A stretch of 64,000 nucleotides of DNA from Anaerolineae bacterium (GCA_028277515.1 JANQGC010000356.1:24371-88370), one strand, 5' to 3'. Numbered from the stretch's first letter, positions 1 to 8,818 are shown. Numbers and translations are program-made. Notes: generated from the letters alone by a model not told the origin.

Positions 1-440
1 GCCACAGATTTTGGGAAGAGTTCGCCCATGATGACTTGTATGGTTGTGATGGCAATTAACACGATGGTAACCGATAACGAGCGGGCCAATACCATTGATG
101 CTGAAGTTGAATTGCTGCCTAACAGGCTGGCGACTGAGGGAAACTGCTCTAGCAGCATTGTAATGGGTTCAATGAGTCTACTTGCCAATACATTTTGACC
201 ATACGCGCCTAAAACAAGAGAAGAAATAGTGATGCCAATTTGACAGCCGGCGACATACCGGTCAAGCGATTTGCTGTCTTCGATGAAGGTTAACAAGGCT
301 TGCGCGAGACGATTGCCCTGGCCGGCTAATTGATTAATTTTCGTGCGCCGGGAAGAAACGGTGGCAAATTCGGCCGCTACATAGAGGGCATTAAAAAATA
401 CCATCAATGTAACCGTTGCGATAACAATTATGACATTCAT
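1..440 (-). CDS. CNNM/DUF21 transporter-like membrane protein (HlyC/CorC family), 3' part outside window
   Basis: The frame is open from ATG at 440 to the window edge (146 codons visible). The N-terminal membrane helix leads into an AAEFATVSSRR segment, then an LDRYVAGCQIGITISSL segment and, near the edge, GELFPKSV. These are the hallmarks of the DUF21 (CNNM) membrane domain found in CorC/HlyC-type proteins, which are linked to Mg2+ or other cation efflux; the CBS and CorC_HlyC domains would lie outside the window. Membrane location is expected. A TAAAAT hexamer ends exactly 6 nt before the ATG and no Shine-Dalgarno is seen, so the mRNA may be leaderless. The family is confident; the substrate is unknown. 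Confidence 0.88.
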   Translation of the reverse strand, partial: MNVIIVIATVTLMVFFNALYVAAEFATVSSRRTKINQLAGQGNRLAQALLTFIEDSKSLDRYVAGCQIGITISSLVLGAYGQNVLASRLIEPITMLLEQFPSVASLLGSNSTSASMVLARSLSVTIVLIAITTIQVIMGELFPKSV

Positions 441-446
441 TTATAC

Positions 447-452
447 ATTTTA
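447..452 (-). promoter_or_regulatory. -10 element (TAAAAT) for leaderless CNNM transcript
   Basis: TAAAAT on the minus strand ends 6 nt before the ATG at 440, placing +1 on or next to the start codon. No convincing -35 is seen. The same spacing occurs at five other genes in this window. Confidence 0.45.
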
Positions 453-831
453 TTTTAGAAGGAACATTATCCTGATGGATGAGCGGGTTTTATGGGATTG
501 GTTATTAATCATAACCAGATCCTGTGGAAGATCGGATCGCTTAATTGATCCATGAAAAAGAGTTGAAGATTGGGATGGATAGAAACTAGGAGGCTCCGAT
601 TCAGAGTCGGATGTCGGCGCAGATTCCCCCCGGGTTCCAGTCGGGGTGTCCAATGTGTTCAGTTTTTGAGTTGACATGCGATTTGGCAAACACACCTACG
701 TGAGATTATCAGGTTAAGAAGGTATGGAAAGCGTCACAATTGTAAGTTTAAAAATAGAACAAATGCCTAAGCCCACTCTTAACTAGATGGGATTATAGAA
801 AAGTGATGGGAAAAGTCAAACTTGCTGAAGA
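453..831. other. Intergenic stretch with no supported gene
   Basis: Divergent intergenic region between the CNNM gene and the LacI-type regulator. A minus-strand frame of 81 codons (450-695) has Ser/Thr/Pro-rich composition with no recognisable domain and is not called. Small imperfect hairpins (for example around 590-650) are visible, but none is a clear terminator. Confidence 0.5.
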
Positions 832-860
832 TTGACACCCAAAACGTTTTGGATTATACT
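832..860 (+). promoter_or_regulatory. Sigma-70-type promoter of the LacI regulator / sugar operon
   Basis: A perfect -35 TTGACA (832-837), a 17-bp spacer and a -10 TATACT (855-860). The predicted +1 is near 867. One palindromic operator fills the spacer and a second starts at +1, the layout of a repressible promoter. The regulator's ATG at 945 is preceded by a purine-rich ribosome-binding site. Confidence 0.85.
839..852. promoter_or_regulatory. LacI-family operator O1 in the promoter spacer
   Basis: CCAAAACGTTTTGG, a perfect 14-bp palindrome with the central CG typical of LacI/CcpA-type operators, lying between the -35 and -10. Its centre is 33 bp (about three helical turns) from the second operator, so two dimers would bind the same face of the DNA. 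Confidence 0.8.
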
Positions 861-866
861 GAAATT

Positions 867-890
867 GTTATCCAAAACGTTTTGGATAAC
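867..890. promoter_or_regulatory. LacI-family operator O2 overlapping the start of transcription
   Basis: A perfect 24-bp palindrome with the same AAAACGTTTT core (874-883), flanked symmetrically by GTTATCC and GGATAAC. It covers the predicted +1. The likely ligand is the regulator encoded immediately downstream, giving autoregulation. Confidence 0.82.
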
Positions 891-944
891 GGTGATCGCC
901 ACTGAACAGTATTTCATTAACTTAAAATTGGAAGAAGAGGGGAA

Positions 945-1967
945 ATGCCGGTTACGCTAAAAGATATTGCCAGGGAAGTTGGTGTCTCAGTTACCACTGT
1001 CTCCAGGGGGTTGGCCGGCTACAGTGACGTCTCACCGGCCACACGGGATCGCATCAAGCAGGCAGCTACCGATTTAGGTTACTTTCCAAATATTACAGCA
1101 CAACGGCTGCGCAAGCAGCGCACAGATACCTTAGGCTTCATCATGCCCACCTTTGGTCCTCGATTTTCCGATCCTTTTTTCAGCGAGTTCATTGCCGGTA
1201 TTGGCACAGAAGCCGGTGAGTATGAATATGATTTGCTGGTCTCGACCCACGCACCCGGTAGCTCTGATGAAATTAAGGCCTACCGTCGGGCCGCGCGTGG
1301 CGGCTGGGTGGATGGCTTAATCGTGGTGCGTACCCGGGAAAATGATGCCCGGCTGCAATTGCTTTGTGAGAATGAGTTTCCGTTTGTTGCTTTCGGCCGC
1401 ACCGATGATGCGCTTGATTTTCCTTTTGTCGATGAAGATAGCGAAGCGGGGATGGAAATGTTGGTCCAGCATTTTATCGATCTGGGACATCGACGCATTG
1501 GCTTTATTGCTCCGCCTGAGGGATTGATGTTTGGTCGCTATCGCTTGCACGGATACTACCAGACCATGGCTAAAAATGACCTGGAGATTCTTCCCCAATG
1601 GGTTGTTGAAGGGGATATGACCCAACATGGCGGGGCGGATGTCGTCCAGAAATTACTCGATTTGCAGCCCCGGCCTACAGCTATTATTTGTAGCAACGAC
1701 CTGATGGCCATTGGCGCTGCCAATCGTATCCAACAATCGGGTCTCGTCGTTGGCCAGGATATTGCTTTAGGCGGCTTCGATGACATCCCTCTATCTGCAT
1801 TTGTAAACCCACCACTCACGACTTTGCACCAACCTATTTACGAGATTGGCCGTCGCACCTGTGCGATGTTAATCAATATTTTGAATGGAAGTGCCCCTAA
1901 GAACCAACATATTTTACTCACACCGTCTCTGGTTGTGCGTCAATCTAGCGGGTCTTTTATAGGTTAA
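945..1967 (+). CDS. LacI/GalR-family transcriptional regulator
   Basis: 340 residues, the usual length. The N-terminus (about residues 4-50) has the LacI helix-turn-helix (LKDIAREVGVSVTTVSRGL), hinge and LGYFPN segment; the rest is a periplasmic-binding-protein-like sugar-sensing domain with the CSNDLMAIGA segment. It probably represses its own gene and the ABC/GH13/GT4 operon downstream through the two palindromes at 839-890. The start is supported by a GGAAGAAGAGGGG ribosome-binding region. The inducer is unknown; a sugar or glycoside taken up by the adjacent transporter is inferred. Confidence 0.95.
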   Translation: MPVTLKDIAREVGVSVTTVSRGLAGYSDVSPATRDRIKQAATDLGYFPNITAQRLRKQRTDTLGFIMPTFGPRFSDPFFSEFIAGIGTEAGEYEYDLLVSTHAPGSSDEIKAYRRAARGGWVDGLIVVRTRENDARLQLLCENEFPFVAFGRTDDALDFPFVDEDSEAGMEMLVQHFIDLGHRRIGFIAPPEGLMFGRYRLHGYYQTMAKNDLEILPQWVVEGDMTQHGGADVVQKLLDLQPRPTAIICSNDLMAIGAANRIQQSGLVVGQDIALGGFDDIPLSAFVNPPLTTLHQPIYEIGRRTCAMLINILNGSAPKNQHILLTPSLVVRQSSGSFIG

Positions 1968-2065
1968 AAGGAGGTGTCAAAATAGCAAAAGACTTTTTTA
2001 GCAAAATCACGTTGTATCAGAATTTTGGTAGATTTTATTATTTCTTGAAGCACGATGGAGGTGCA

Positions 2066-3565
2066 ATGAGGATGAAGAAAATAATTTTAATCAGTTTAGT
2101 AATATTGAGTTTTTCGCTGGTATTGGCTGCCTGTCAACCACAAACGGTAGAAGTCACGCGCGTTGTGACCGAAACGGAAACCTTGACCGAAGAGGTTGAG
2201 GTTACCCGGGTGGTAACAGAGACAGAAACCATGACCGAAGAAGTCGAAGTTACCCGTGTTGTTGAAGTAGAAGCTGAACCGGGTGAAAGAACGGTGGTTG
2301 AGTTTTGGACCACAGATAACGAGGAAGAGCGGGTCAATACCTATGAGGCCATAGCAGAGCAATACATGGCTGAAAACCCAGATATTGAAATTCGTATCGT
2401 TCCTATTGAAGAAGGGGGAATCACCCAGCGCATTGCCACGGCCCAGGCAGCCAATCGTTTGCCTGACATCGTGAGAATGGGTGTTGAGCGCGTCGCTGCC
2501 TTTGCTGCTGATGGCATCTTAGATGAAGATGCCGCTGAGGCAGTCATCAACAGTATCGGTGAAGATGATTTCCGTGCGGGCCCGTTGGCCATGGTCACCG
2601 ATCCGGCAACTGGCCAATACGCGGCTGTGCCTTATGATGGCTGGATTCAGGCGATTTGGTACCGAAATGATGTCTTTGAGGAAGCAGGTTTAGAAGCACC
2701 TACAACCTGGGAATCTATTCAAGCGGCCTGTGAGGCATTACCTGGATTTGGCAATATGCTTTACGCTGTCACATTAGGTACGGACCCTGGACAGAATTAT
2801 GGCCACCAGATTTTTGAGCAGGTCGCTATTTCAAATGATGCCTGGCCATTTGATGCGGATGGCAATGTGACCATGAATACTCCAGAGATGATCGAAGCCT
2901 TGCGTTTCTACACCGATCTGCAAAGCTGCGCTGCCCCTGGCCCACAGTTTTGGCGTGGTGCTCGTGAAGCCTATCAATATGATCAGGCCGGCATGCTGTT
3001 TTACAGCACCTATATCATGGATGACCTGGTAGACGGATCTGGACTTGAAGAAGGTGGAAATGTTGAAATAGCAGTTGATGACCTGGCGGCTAACACAGGT
3101 TTTGCCCCAGAGATGGCCGGACCGAATGGTTCAGCATCCTATGGCCAGTTGGTGACCCTGGGCATTATGCAAGGTGCCGATCCGCAGGCGCAGGACGTCG
3201 TTGAGTACTTCTTGACTGAGGGTTATCAGGATGTGTTGGCCCTGGCCCCATTTGGAAAGGTTCCCGTGTTGGAAAGCGCTGTTGAGGATTGGAAAGGTAG
3301 CAGTGAATACTTCGCCAATTACTCTCCCGAAACATTAGACCAGATTGCCAATGGTTATGAGACGATGCAGCGCTGGTTGTTCCGTCCCGACTATGATGCC
3401 GCTCAGCGTGCTGTAGTTGGCGATGTCGAGGGTCGACTCTTGATCCCGACAGTTGTTAGTAATATTGCTTTGGAGGGAATTATGACGCCCGAATCGGCGG
3501 CCGAATTCCTGCAAACAGAAGTTGAAAACATGTTAGCCGAACGTCAGGCTGAAGCCGAGGGTTAG
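2066..3565 (+). CDS. ABC sugar transporter, solute-binding lipoprotein (family 1)
   Basis: 499 residues when started at ATG 2066, chosen because GGAGGTG lies just upstream and the signal peptide begins there (MRMKKIILIS). The lipobox LAAC puts the lipidated Cys at residue 23. After it comes a Thr/Glu/Val-rich linker with three near-identical EVTRVV units, then a maltose-type solute-binding fold with a VEFWTT start and a GxWESIQAACEALP-type region. It captures a sugar outside the membrane for the two permeases encoded next. No ATPase gene is in the cluster, so a shared MsmK-like ATPase elsewhere is inferred. Confidence 0.93.
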   Translation: MRMKKIILISLVILSFSLVLAACQPQTVEVTRVVTETETLTEEVEVTRVVTETETMTEEVEVTRVVEVEAEPGERTVVEFWTTDNEEERVNTYEAIAEQYMAENPDIEIRIVPIEEGGITQRIATAQAANRLPDIVRMGVERVAAFAADGILDEDAAEAVINSIGEDDFRAGPLAMVTDPATGQYAAVPYDGWIQAIWYRNDVFEEAGLEAPTTWESIQAACEALPGFGNMLYAVTLGTDPGQNYGHQIFEQVAISNDAWPFDADGNVTMNTPEMIEALRFYTDLQSCAAPGPQFWRGAREAYQYDQAGMLFYSTYIMDDLVDGSGLEEGGNVEIAVDDLAANTGFAPEMAGPNGSASYGQLVTLGIMQGADPQAQDVVEYFLTEGYQDVLALAPFGKVPVLESAVEDWKGSSEYFANYSPETLDQIANGYETMQRWLFRPDYDAAQRAVVGDVEGRLLIPTVVSNIALEGIMTPESAAEFLQTEVENMLAERQAEAEG

Positions 3566-3634
3566 TTCCAGTTCCGGCGTATGATTAAGTAGGGGACCGG
3601 CGTGGTTCTGTCCCCTACTTAGAAGGGGTTCGCC

Positions 3635-4675
3635 ATGACATCGCTCACCGAATCATCAGAAGTTGAACGCCAATCACAGACCGGTGGATGGCGTAAAAGG
3701 TGGAGATCGCAACATGCTCAGGAGGCTCGGCTGGCCTGGATTCTTATCTTACCGACGGCCGTCATCGTTCTTGGCCTGGTTGTATTTCCTGCAATATTTA
3801 GTATTTGGATCAGCTTTCATAAAGTTGGCCTGGCTGATTTGAATAATGTATTCCAAACGCCTTTCGTTGGCTTAGACAATTTCCGTGCGGTCGTTAATGA
3901 TTTTGCCTTCAAGCCTGGTGCATTGCCTCCAGAGTGGGCGGAAGCAAATATTTTCCAAAAAATATGGTTGTCGATAACCAAGTGGAATTGGGGAGCAGCG
4001 ATCACGACTGTCATTTATTCGTTTGTTTCCACAGCCTGGACCTTATTGTTGGGCCTGGGTGCATCTCTTTTGCTAAACCATCCCTTTAAAGGACGAGGGG
4101 CGACAAGGGCTATTTTTCTTGTGCCCTACATCGCACCAATCGTAGGCGTGGCTTTCGTATGGCGCTGGATATTAGATCCCCGGCCATCTGGCGTACTCAA
4201 TGATGTATTAATGAATTTAGGGGTCATTGATTTGCCGGTCGCCTACCTTGCCCAACGCGGGCTGGCCTTATTATTGGTCATACTCTTTACAGGGTGGCGT
4301 TATTTCCCATTTGCGATGTTGATGATCCTGGCACGGCTTCAAGCAGTTGATTCAACTTTGTATGAAGCGGCCGATGTTGATGGTGCCAGCACCTGGCAAA
4401 AGTTTTGGTATGTAACTCTACCAGAACTGCGTTATGTGATGGGCGCAATATTTCTGCTGCGTCTCATGTGGACCTTCAATAAATTTGACGACATCTTTCT
4501 CCTCACCGGCGGCGGCTTTGGAACAAAGGTCTTGCCTATCTTGACTGTGGAATTTAGTTTTCAAACCCGAGATTTTGGTAAAGGTGCGGCGACTGGTATG
4601 ATTCTGCTGGTCATGCTGGTGATTTTTCTGCTTCTTTATACAAAATTTGTTATGAAAAATGTGGAGGATGCATAA
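3635..4675 (+). CDS. ABC sugar transporter permease (MalF/UgpA type)
   Basis: 346 residues with a hydrophilic N-terminus and about six membrane helices. The cytoplasmic EAA loop is present (YEAADVDGASTWQKFWYVTLPE), which docks to the ATPase. A GAAGGGG ribosome-binding site precedes the ATG. The gene overlaps the next permease by one base (TAATG), so the two are translationally coupled and should form the heterodimeric pore with it. Confidence 0.94.
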   Translation: MTSLTESSEVERQSQTGGWRKRWRSQHAQEARLAWILILPTAVIVLGLVVFPAIFSIWISFHKVGLADLNNVFQTPFVGLDNFRAVVNDFAFKPGALPPEWAEANIFQKIWLSITKWNWGAAITTVIYSFVSTAWTLLLGLGASLLLNHPFKGRGATRAIFLVPYIAPIVGVAFVWRWILDPRPSGVLNDVLMNLGVIDLPVAYLAQRGLALLLVILFTGWRYFPFAMLMILARLQAVDSTLYEAADVDGASTWQKFWYVTLPELRYVMGAIFLLRLMWTFNKFDDIFLLTGGGFGTKVLPILTVEFSFQTRDFGKGAATGMILLVMLVIFLLLYTKFVMKNVEDA

Positions 4676-5589
4676 TGAGTCACGTAGCTGCTTCACAAGA
4701 ACGAATGAGTCCTTTAGATCGCATGGCTCGATCTTTAACCTGGAAGCGTTTCATTTTCCTGATCGCTCTATTTATGTTTTTGGCCGTGATCGTGTTTCCC
4801 TTTTATTGGATGATCAGCTCTTCATTTAAGACGCGGGCTGAGATCGGCGCGCGGGAGCCGGTTTATGTGCCGGAATCTCTCAATCTGGATGCTTATCGAG
4901 AACTTTTTGACCCCAGCCATCCTAGCTATCAAGATTTCGGAAGAGCTATTCTTAACAGCCTGATCGTTGCTATTCCGACTTCACTCATTGCCGTCATACT
5001 TTCAGTTTTAGGGGCGTATGCCATCGCTAGATTGGCCTTTCGGGGCAAAAATATCATGCTGAACAGCATCTTGATGATCTATCTATTTCCAGGTGTATTG
5101 ATCATCATTCCCCTCTTTGCCATGTTAGCCCGATTGGGAACGATGTTGGGCTTTGATGTGCAGGATAATCTGTCTGTGCTTGTCTTCACCTACCTGGCTC
5201 AAACGCTCCCTGTGGCGCTTTATATGCTGGTCAATTATTTCCGCACGATCCCTTCGGAAATCGAACAAGCCGGTTTGATTGATGGCTGTAGCAGGCCGGG
5301 TGTCATTTGGCGCATCACGTTGCCCCTGGCTATTCCGGCCGTCATTTCTGTAGCCATTTACACTTTCATGATTGCCTGGAATGAGTTTCTTTATGCTTTC
5401 ATTTTCTTAAATGACAGTAATATGTTCACTATGCCCATTGCTGTTAACACAATATTTAATGATCCCTCCCCGCGGCCGCATGTCGTCATGGCTGCATCCA
5501 CGATTATGACCTTGCCGGTGATGTTTCTTTTCCTGGCGATGGAACGTTATCTTGCCGAAGGACTCTCTGCCGGTGGCGTTAAGGGTTAA
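4675..5589 (+). CDS. ABC sugar transporter permease (MalG/UgpE type)
   Basis: 304 residues, about six membrane helices, and the EAA loop EQAGLIDGCSRPGVIWRITLP. The C-terminus has the WNEFLYAFIFL segment common in MalG-type permeases. It starts inside the stop codon of the partner permease. Together with the lipoprotein it forms a carbohydrate uptake type-1 importer. Confidence 0.94.
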   Translation: MSHVAASQERMSPLDRMARSLTWKRFIFLIALFMFLAVIVFPFYWMISSSFKTRAEIGAREPVYVPESLNLDAYRELFDPSHPSYQDFGRAILNSLIVAIPTSLIAVILSVLGAYAIARLAFRGKNIMLNSILMIYLFPGVLIIIPLFAMLARLGTMLGFDVQDNLSVLVFTYLAQTLPVALYMLVNYFRTIPSEIEQAGLIDGCSRPGVIWRITLPLAIPAVISVAIYTFMIAWNEFLYAFIFLNDSNMFTMPIAVNTIFNDPSPRPHVVMAASTIMTLPVMFLFLAMERYLAEGLSAGGVKG

Positions 5590-5602
5590 TAATGATGGAG
5601 TA

Positions 5603-7330
5603 ATGAACGAACGAATTTACCAGCACCTGGCATTTTTGTACGGTGGAGAAAAAGCCAGGTCCTTAGCGGGAGAATTAGAAGAAAAGCTGGCCAGGTTTCG
5701 TATTGATCATCCTGAATTGTCCGCTTCCCAAACGGTTGAACGTGTCAGTGAAAAGGACACGATCTTAATCACTTATGGTGATATGGTGCGGGAGAAGAGG
5801 GGATCGCCTCTGAAAAGCCTGGCCGATTTCTTGTCAGCAACCGTTGGCGGCACGATCAGCACCGTGCATCTTCTGCCATTTTATCCTTTCTCTTCGGATG
5901 ATGGTTTTTCGGTCATTGATTACCTGCAGGTTGATCCGCAACTGGGTGATTGGCGAGATATTGAGGAAATCGGCCGATCCTTTCGCTTGATGTTTGATGC
6001 TGTTGTCAATCATATTTCCGCCCAAAGCAAGTGGTTTATCAGATTTCAGCAAGGAGACCCCCATTATCAAAATTACTTCACCGTTGTTGATGGAAGGGCA
6101 AATGTAGAGCAGGTCTTTCGTCCCAGAGCATTGCCCTTGCTGACCGAGGTCCGGACAGCGGAGGGCAGCAAGAAAGTATGGACCACATTCAGCGCCGACC
6201 AAGTAGACTTGAATTATGCGGAACCAAGGGTGCTGATGGAGGTGATCGATACCCTACTGTATTATGTTGCCTGCGGGGCAGAATTCATCCGCCTGGATGC
6301 GGTTGCTTACATTTGGAAAGAAGAAGGGACATCCTGCATCCACTTGCCCCAGACCCATGAGATCATTCGCTTGATGCGCACCGTGTTGGATGTTATCGCT
6401 CCGAGAGTAGCAATTATAACGGAAACAAATGTGCCTCATAAGGATAATATCACTTACTTTGGGGATGGAATCAATGAAGCGCAAATGGTTTACAATTTTT
6501 CTCTCCCTCCCTTGACCCTGCATTCTTTTTTAACCGGCGATGCGCGAGTACTAAGCGATTGGGCGCGGAAACTTGAGCCACCTTCCCAGCAAACCACTTT
6601 TTTGAATTTTTTAGCCTCTCATGACGGCATCGGGCTGACCCCGGCCCGTGGTTTATTGCCGGAAGACGAATTACAAAAAATGGTCAAACATGTGGAGGAA
6701 ACAGGGGGGTATGTCTCCTATCGTGCTAATCCCGATGGATCGCAAAGTGCTTATGAATTGAATATCAATTTTTTGGCTGCCCTGGGAAGTCCTGATGAGC
6801 AAGAAGAAGATCCGGACCTGGTGGCACACCGCTTCATTGCCTCACAGGCGATCATGCTGGCTCTACGCGGTGTGCCGGGAATTTATTTCCATAGCCTTTT
6901 TGGCTCGCGTAATTGGCGCGAAGGTGTTGCGAAGACAGGTCGCTATCGAACAATTAACCGCCAAAAGCTCGAAGTGGAAGCATTGAAAAAGGAACTTGCT
7001 GATCAGGATTCACTGCGCTATAAAGTGTTCTCTCTTTACCGTCAACTTTTGGATATTCGGCGTAAGCAGCCGGCTTTCCATCCTAAAGGGGAACAGATGG
7101 TACTAGATATCGATCCGGCCGTTTTTGCTTTAAAACGCATATCTCCTGATGGACGGTCCACGCTGTATTGCCTGCAACATGTCACATCAGATCGGCGACT
7201 CATTAAACTGCCCAAAATAAATGCTGCGTTAGGCAACTTATTGACTGGTCAAGTGATTGAGAGCCGCCAGATTGAACTTGGGCCATATGAAGTCATGTGG
7301 CTCGGGCAAATTGGACCAGGAGAGGCGTAG
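5603..7330 (+). CDS. GH13 sucrose-phosphorylase-like glycoside phosphorylase (possible glucosylglycerate phosphorylase)
   Basis: 575 residues. The start at 5603 is preferred over an upstream in-frame ATG that overlaps the permease, because the family N-terminus begins here and GGAG precedes it. GH13 (beta/alpha)8 landmarks are HLLPFYPFSSDDGFSV, nucleophile Asp232 (FIRLDAVAY), acid/base Glu274 (TETN) and Asp341 (SHDG). The segments GTSCIHLPQTHEII and GVPGIYFHSLFG fit subfamily GH13_18, which holds sucrose, glucosylglycerate and glucosylglycerol phosphorylases. The neighbouring GT4 and importer favour a glucosylglycerate-type substrate, but substrate specificity is inference. Confidence 0.85.
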   Translation: MNERIYQHLAFLYGGEKARSLAGELEEKLARFRIDHPELSASQTVERVSEKDTILITYGDMVREKRGSPLKSLADFLSATVGGTISTVHLLPFYPFSSDDGFSVIDYLQVDPQLGDWRDIEEIGRSFRLMFDAVVNHISAQSKWFIRFQQGDPHYQNYFTVVDGRANVEQVFRPRALPLLTEVRTAEGSKKVWTTFSADQVDLNYAEPRVLMEVIDTLLYYVACGAEFIRLDAVAYIWKEEGTSCIHLPQTHEIIRLMRTVLDVIAPRVAIITETNVPHKDNITYFGDGINEAQMVYNFSLPPLTLHSFLTGDARVLSDWARKLEPPSQQTTFLNFLASHDGIGLTPARGLLPEDELQKMVKHVEETGGYVSYRANPDGSQSAYELNINFLAALGSPDEQEEDPDLVAHRFIASQAIMLALRGVPGIYFHSLFGSRNWREGVAKTGRYRTINRQKLEVEALKKELADQDSLRYKVFSLYRQLLDIRRKQPAFHPKGEQMVLDIDPAVFALKRISPDGRSTLYCLQHVTSDRRLIKLPKINAALGNLLTGQVIESRQIELGPYEVMWLGQIGPGEA

Positions 7331-7356
7331 ATGCTATTAAGAAGCAAGCCGTCTCA

Positions 7357-7420
7357 AATCGTCATTCTGAACGTAGTGAAGAATCTTTCGCTGATCGAGA
7401 GCCAGATCCCTCGGTCCCCT
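7357..7420. repeat. Intergenic fragment resembling a dispersed repeat
   Basis: The stretch starting GTCATTCTGAACGTAGTGAA, followed by a CCCTCGG...CCCTCGGG inverted motif, looks like a noncoding repeat I have seen scattered in many environmental bacterial genomes. It lies between the phosphorylase and glycosyltransferase genes. Only one copy is seen in this window, so the repeat status rests on recollection. Confidence 0.3.
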
Positions 7421-7441
7421 CGGGATTGTTTGGTGGATAGA

Positions 7442-7447
7442 TAGGAT
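7442..7447 (+). promoter_or_regulatory. Possible -10 element (TAGGAT) for the GT4 gene
   Basis: TAGGAT ends 6 nt before the ATG at 7454, the spacing seen at other putative leaderless starts here. The match to the consensus is only 4 of 6, and a GTAGG segment could act as a weak ribosome-binding site, so this is tentative. Confidence 0.25.
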
Positions 7448-7453
7448 GTAGGT

Positions 7454-8698
7454 ATGAAAATTGGGTTTATTTCAACGCGATTAGCCGGCACCGACGGGGT
7501 TTCGCTTGAGACAGCCAAAATGGCGGCCGTTTTGCGACAGATGGGCCATGAAATATATTATTGCGCCGGAGAGTTGGATGGCGATATTCCTGGTTTATTG
7601 GTGCAGGAGCTGCATTTTACCGATCCGGCGGCCGTGGAATTGAGCCGGCGTGCATTTAAGGGGGGTGATGAAGATTTCCAGCTTCTCGCTGAGATTGGCC
7701 AACAAGCAAAGCGATTGAAAGAACCGCTTCATGCATTTATCTCCGACTTCCAAATTGATTATCTTATCGTTCAAAATGTATTTGCACTTCCTATGCACCT
7801 CCCGCTTGCTCAGGCGCTCGCAGAAGTTTTGCAGGAAACCAGTTTGCCTGCTTTAGCACATAATCACGATCTCTACTGGGAGCGGGAACGGTTTCATAAC
7901 TATTGTGTGGGTTTATTTTTGGATACCTATTTCCCTCCCGATTTACCCTTACTCAGCCAGGCGGTGATCAATTCCCCGGCAAAGCGCGCTTTGCTGGAGC
8001 GCAGGGGTCTGGAAAGCAAATTGATTCCTAATGTTTTTGATTTCGAGACGCCTACTTCCCGTGTAGATTCTTATAACGCTGATTTTAGAAAGGCAATTGG
8101 GCTTAAAGAAGACGATAAATTGATCTTACAGCCAACGCGAGTCGTGCCACGCAAAGGCATTGAGCTGGCGATTGATTTATTGGCAACGTTGGAAGATCGC
8201 CAGAATAAGTTGGTCATAACCCACAAAGCAGGCGATGAGGGATTTGATTATTTACAACGGCTGCAAAAGATGGCTGAAGATAAACAGATTGACTTGCTTT
8301 ATGTCGCTGACCGTGTCGATGACAAGCGGGGGATTGATGCACAAGGGCGAAAGATTTATTCACTTTGGGATTCTTATGTTCATGCTGATCTGGTAACCTA
8401 TCCCAGTTTCATTGAAGGTTTTGGCAATGCATTGATTGAGACGGTTTATTTTCGACGACCGGCACTAGTCAATCGCTATGAGGTGTATGTGCAAGATATT
8501 GCGCCGAAAGGGTTTAAATTTGCGGAGATTGATGGTCAGGTCACAGAGGAAGCGGCCGAAAAAGTTCGGCAGTGGCTGCGAGATCCGTTAAGCGCAAAAC
8601 AAATAGTTGACCACAATTTCCAACTTGGACATATTCATTACTCCTACCAAACTCTCGCTGATTGCTTGCAGTCTATTTTGCCTTATCCCATCGTGTAA
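7454..8698 (+). CDS. GT4 glycosyltransferase (possible mannosylglucosylglycerate synthase-like)
   Basis: 414 residues with a GT-B fold. The N-terminal GFISTRLAGTDGVSLET segment contains the acceptor-site glycine loop. The C-terminal half has LQPTRVVPRKGIELAI and the retaining GT4 EX7E motif (EGFGNALIE). It is in the same orientation after the GH13 phosphorylase in a sugar operon. Enzymes with this start are often found with compatible-solute glycosides, so a role in making or recycling mannosyl/glucosyl-glycerate is plausible but not shown by sequence alone. Confidence 0.8.
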   Translation: MKIGFISTRLAGTDGVSLETAKMAAVLRQMGHEIYYCAGELDGDIPGLLVQELHFTDPAAVELSRRAFKGGDEDFQLLAEIGQQAKRLKEPLHAFISDFQIDYLIVQNVFALPMHLPLAQALAEVLQETSLPALAHNHDLYWERERFHNYCVGLFLDTYFPPDLPLLSQAVINSPAKRALLERRGLESKLIPNVFDFETPTSRVDSYNADFRKAIGLKEDDKLILQPTRVVPRKGIELAIDLLATLEDRQNKLVITHKAGDEGFDYLQRLQKMAEDKQIDLLYVADRVDDKRGIDAQGRKIYSLWDSYVHADLVTYPSFIEGFGNALIETVYFRRPALVNRYEVYVQDIAPKGFKFAEIDGQVTEEAAEKVRQWLRDPLSAKQIVDHNFQLGHIHYSYQTLADCLQSILPYPIV

Positions 8699-8803
8699 GT
8701 TTTGTTTTTGGACCTATGTTGTAATCACGAAAATTGGAATTTTCGGCTACGATGCGGGTGACTGAAAACCCTGTTAATGATGATAGGCTCTTCTCATTGG
8801 GTC

Positions 8804-8812
8804 TGTTAGAAT
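8804..8812 (+). promoter_or_regulatory. Extended -10 promoter, leaderless start of the DUF309 gene
   Basis: TG at 8804-8805 and TAGAAT at 8807-8812 form an extended -10. The hexamer ends exactly 6 nt before the ATG at 8819, so transcription probably starts at the start codon. There is no Shine-Dalgarno. Confidence 0.5.
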
Positions 8813-8818
8813 GGAAAA

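Noticed and set aside
450..695. 81-codon minus-strand frame upstream of the CNNM gene
   Set aside because: Low-complexity Ser/Thr/Pro composition, no ribosome-binding site and no domain; lies in a region with promoter-like signals.
1968..2065. Riboswitch or second operator before the sugar lipoprotein
   Set aside because: No AAAACGTTTT-type palindrome or known aptamer was recognised; only an AGGAGGT near 1968 and the ribosome-binding site at 2057.
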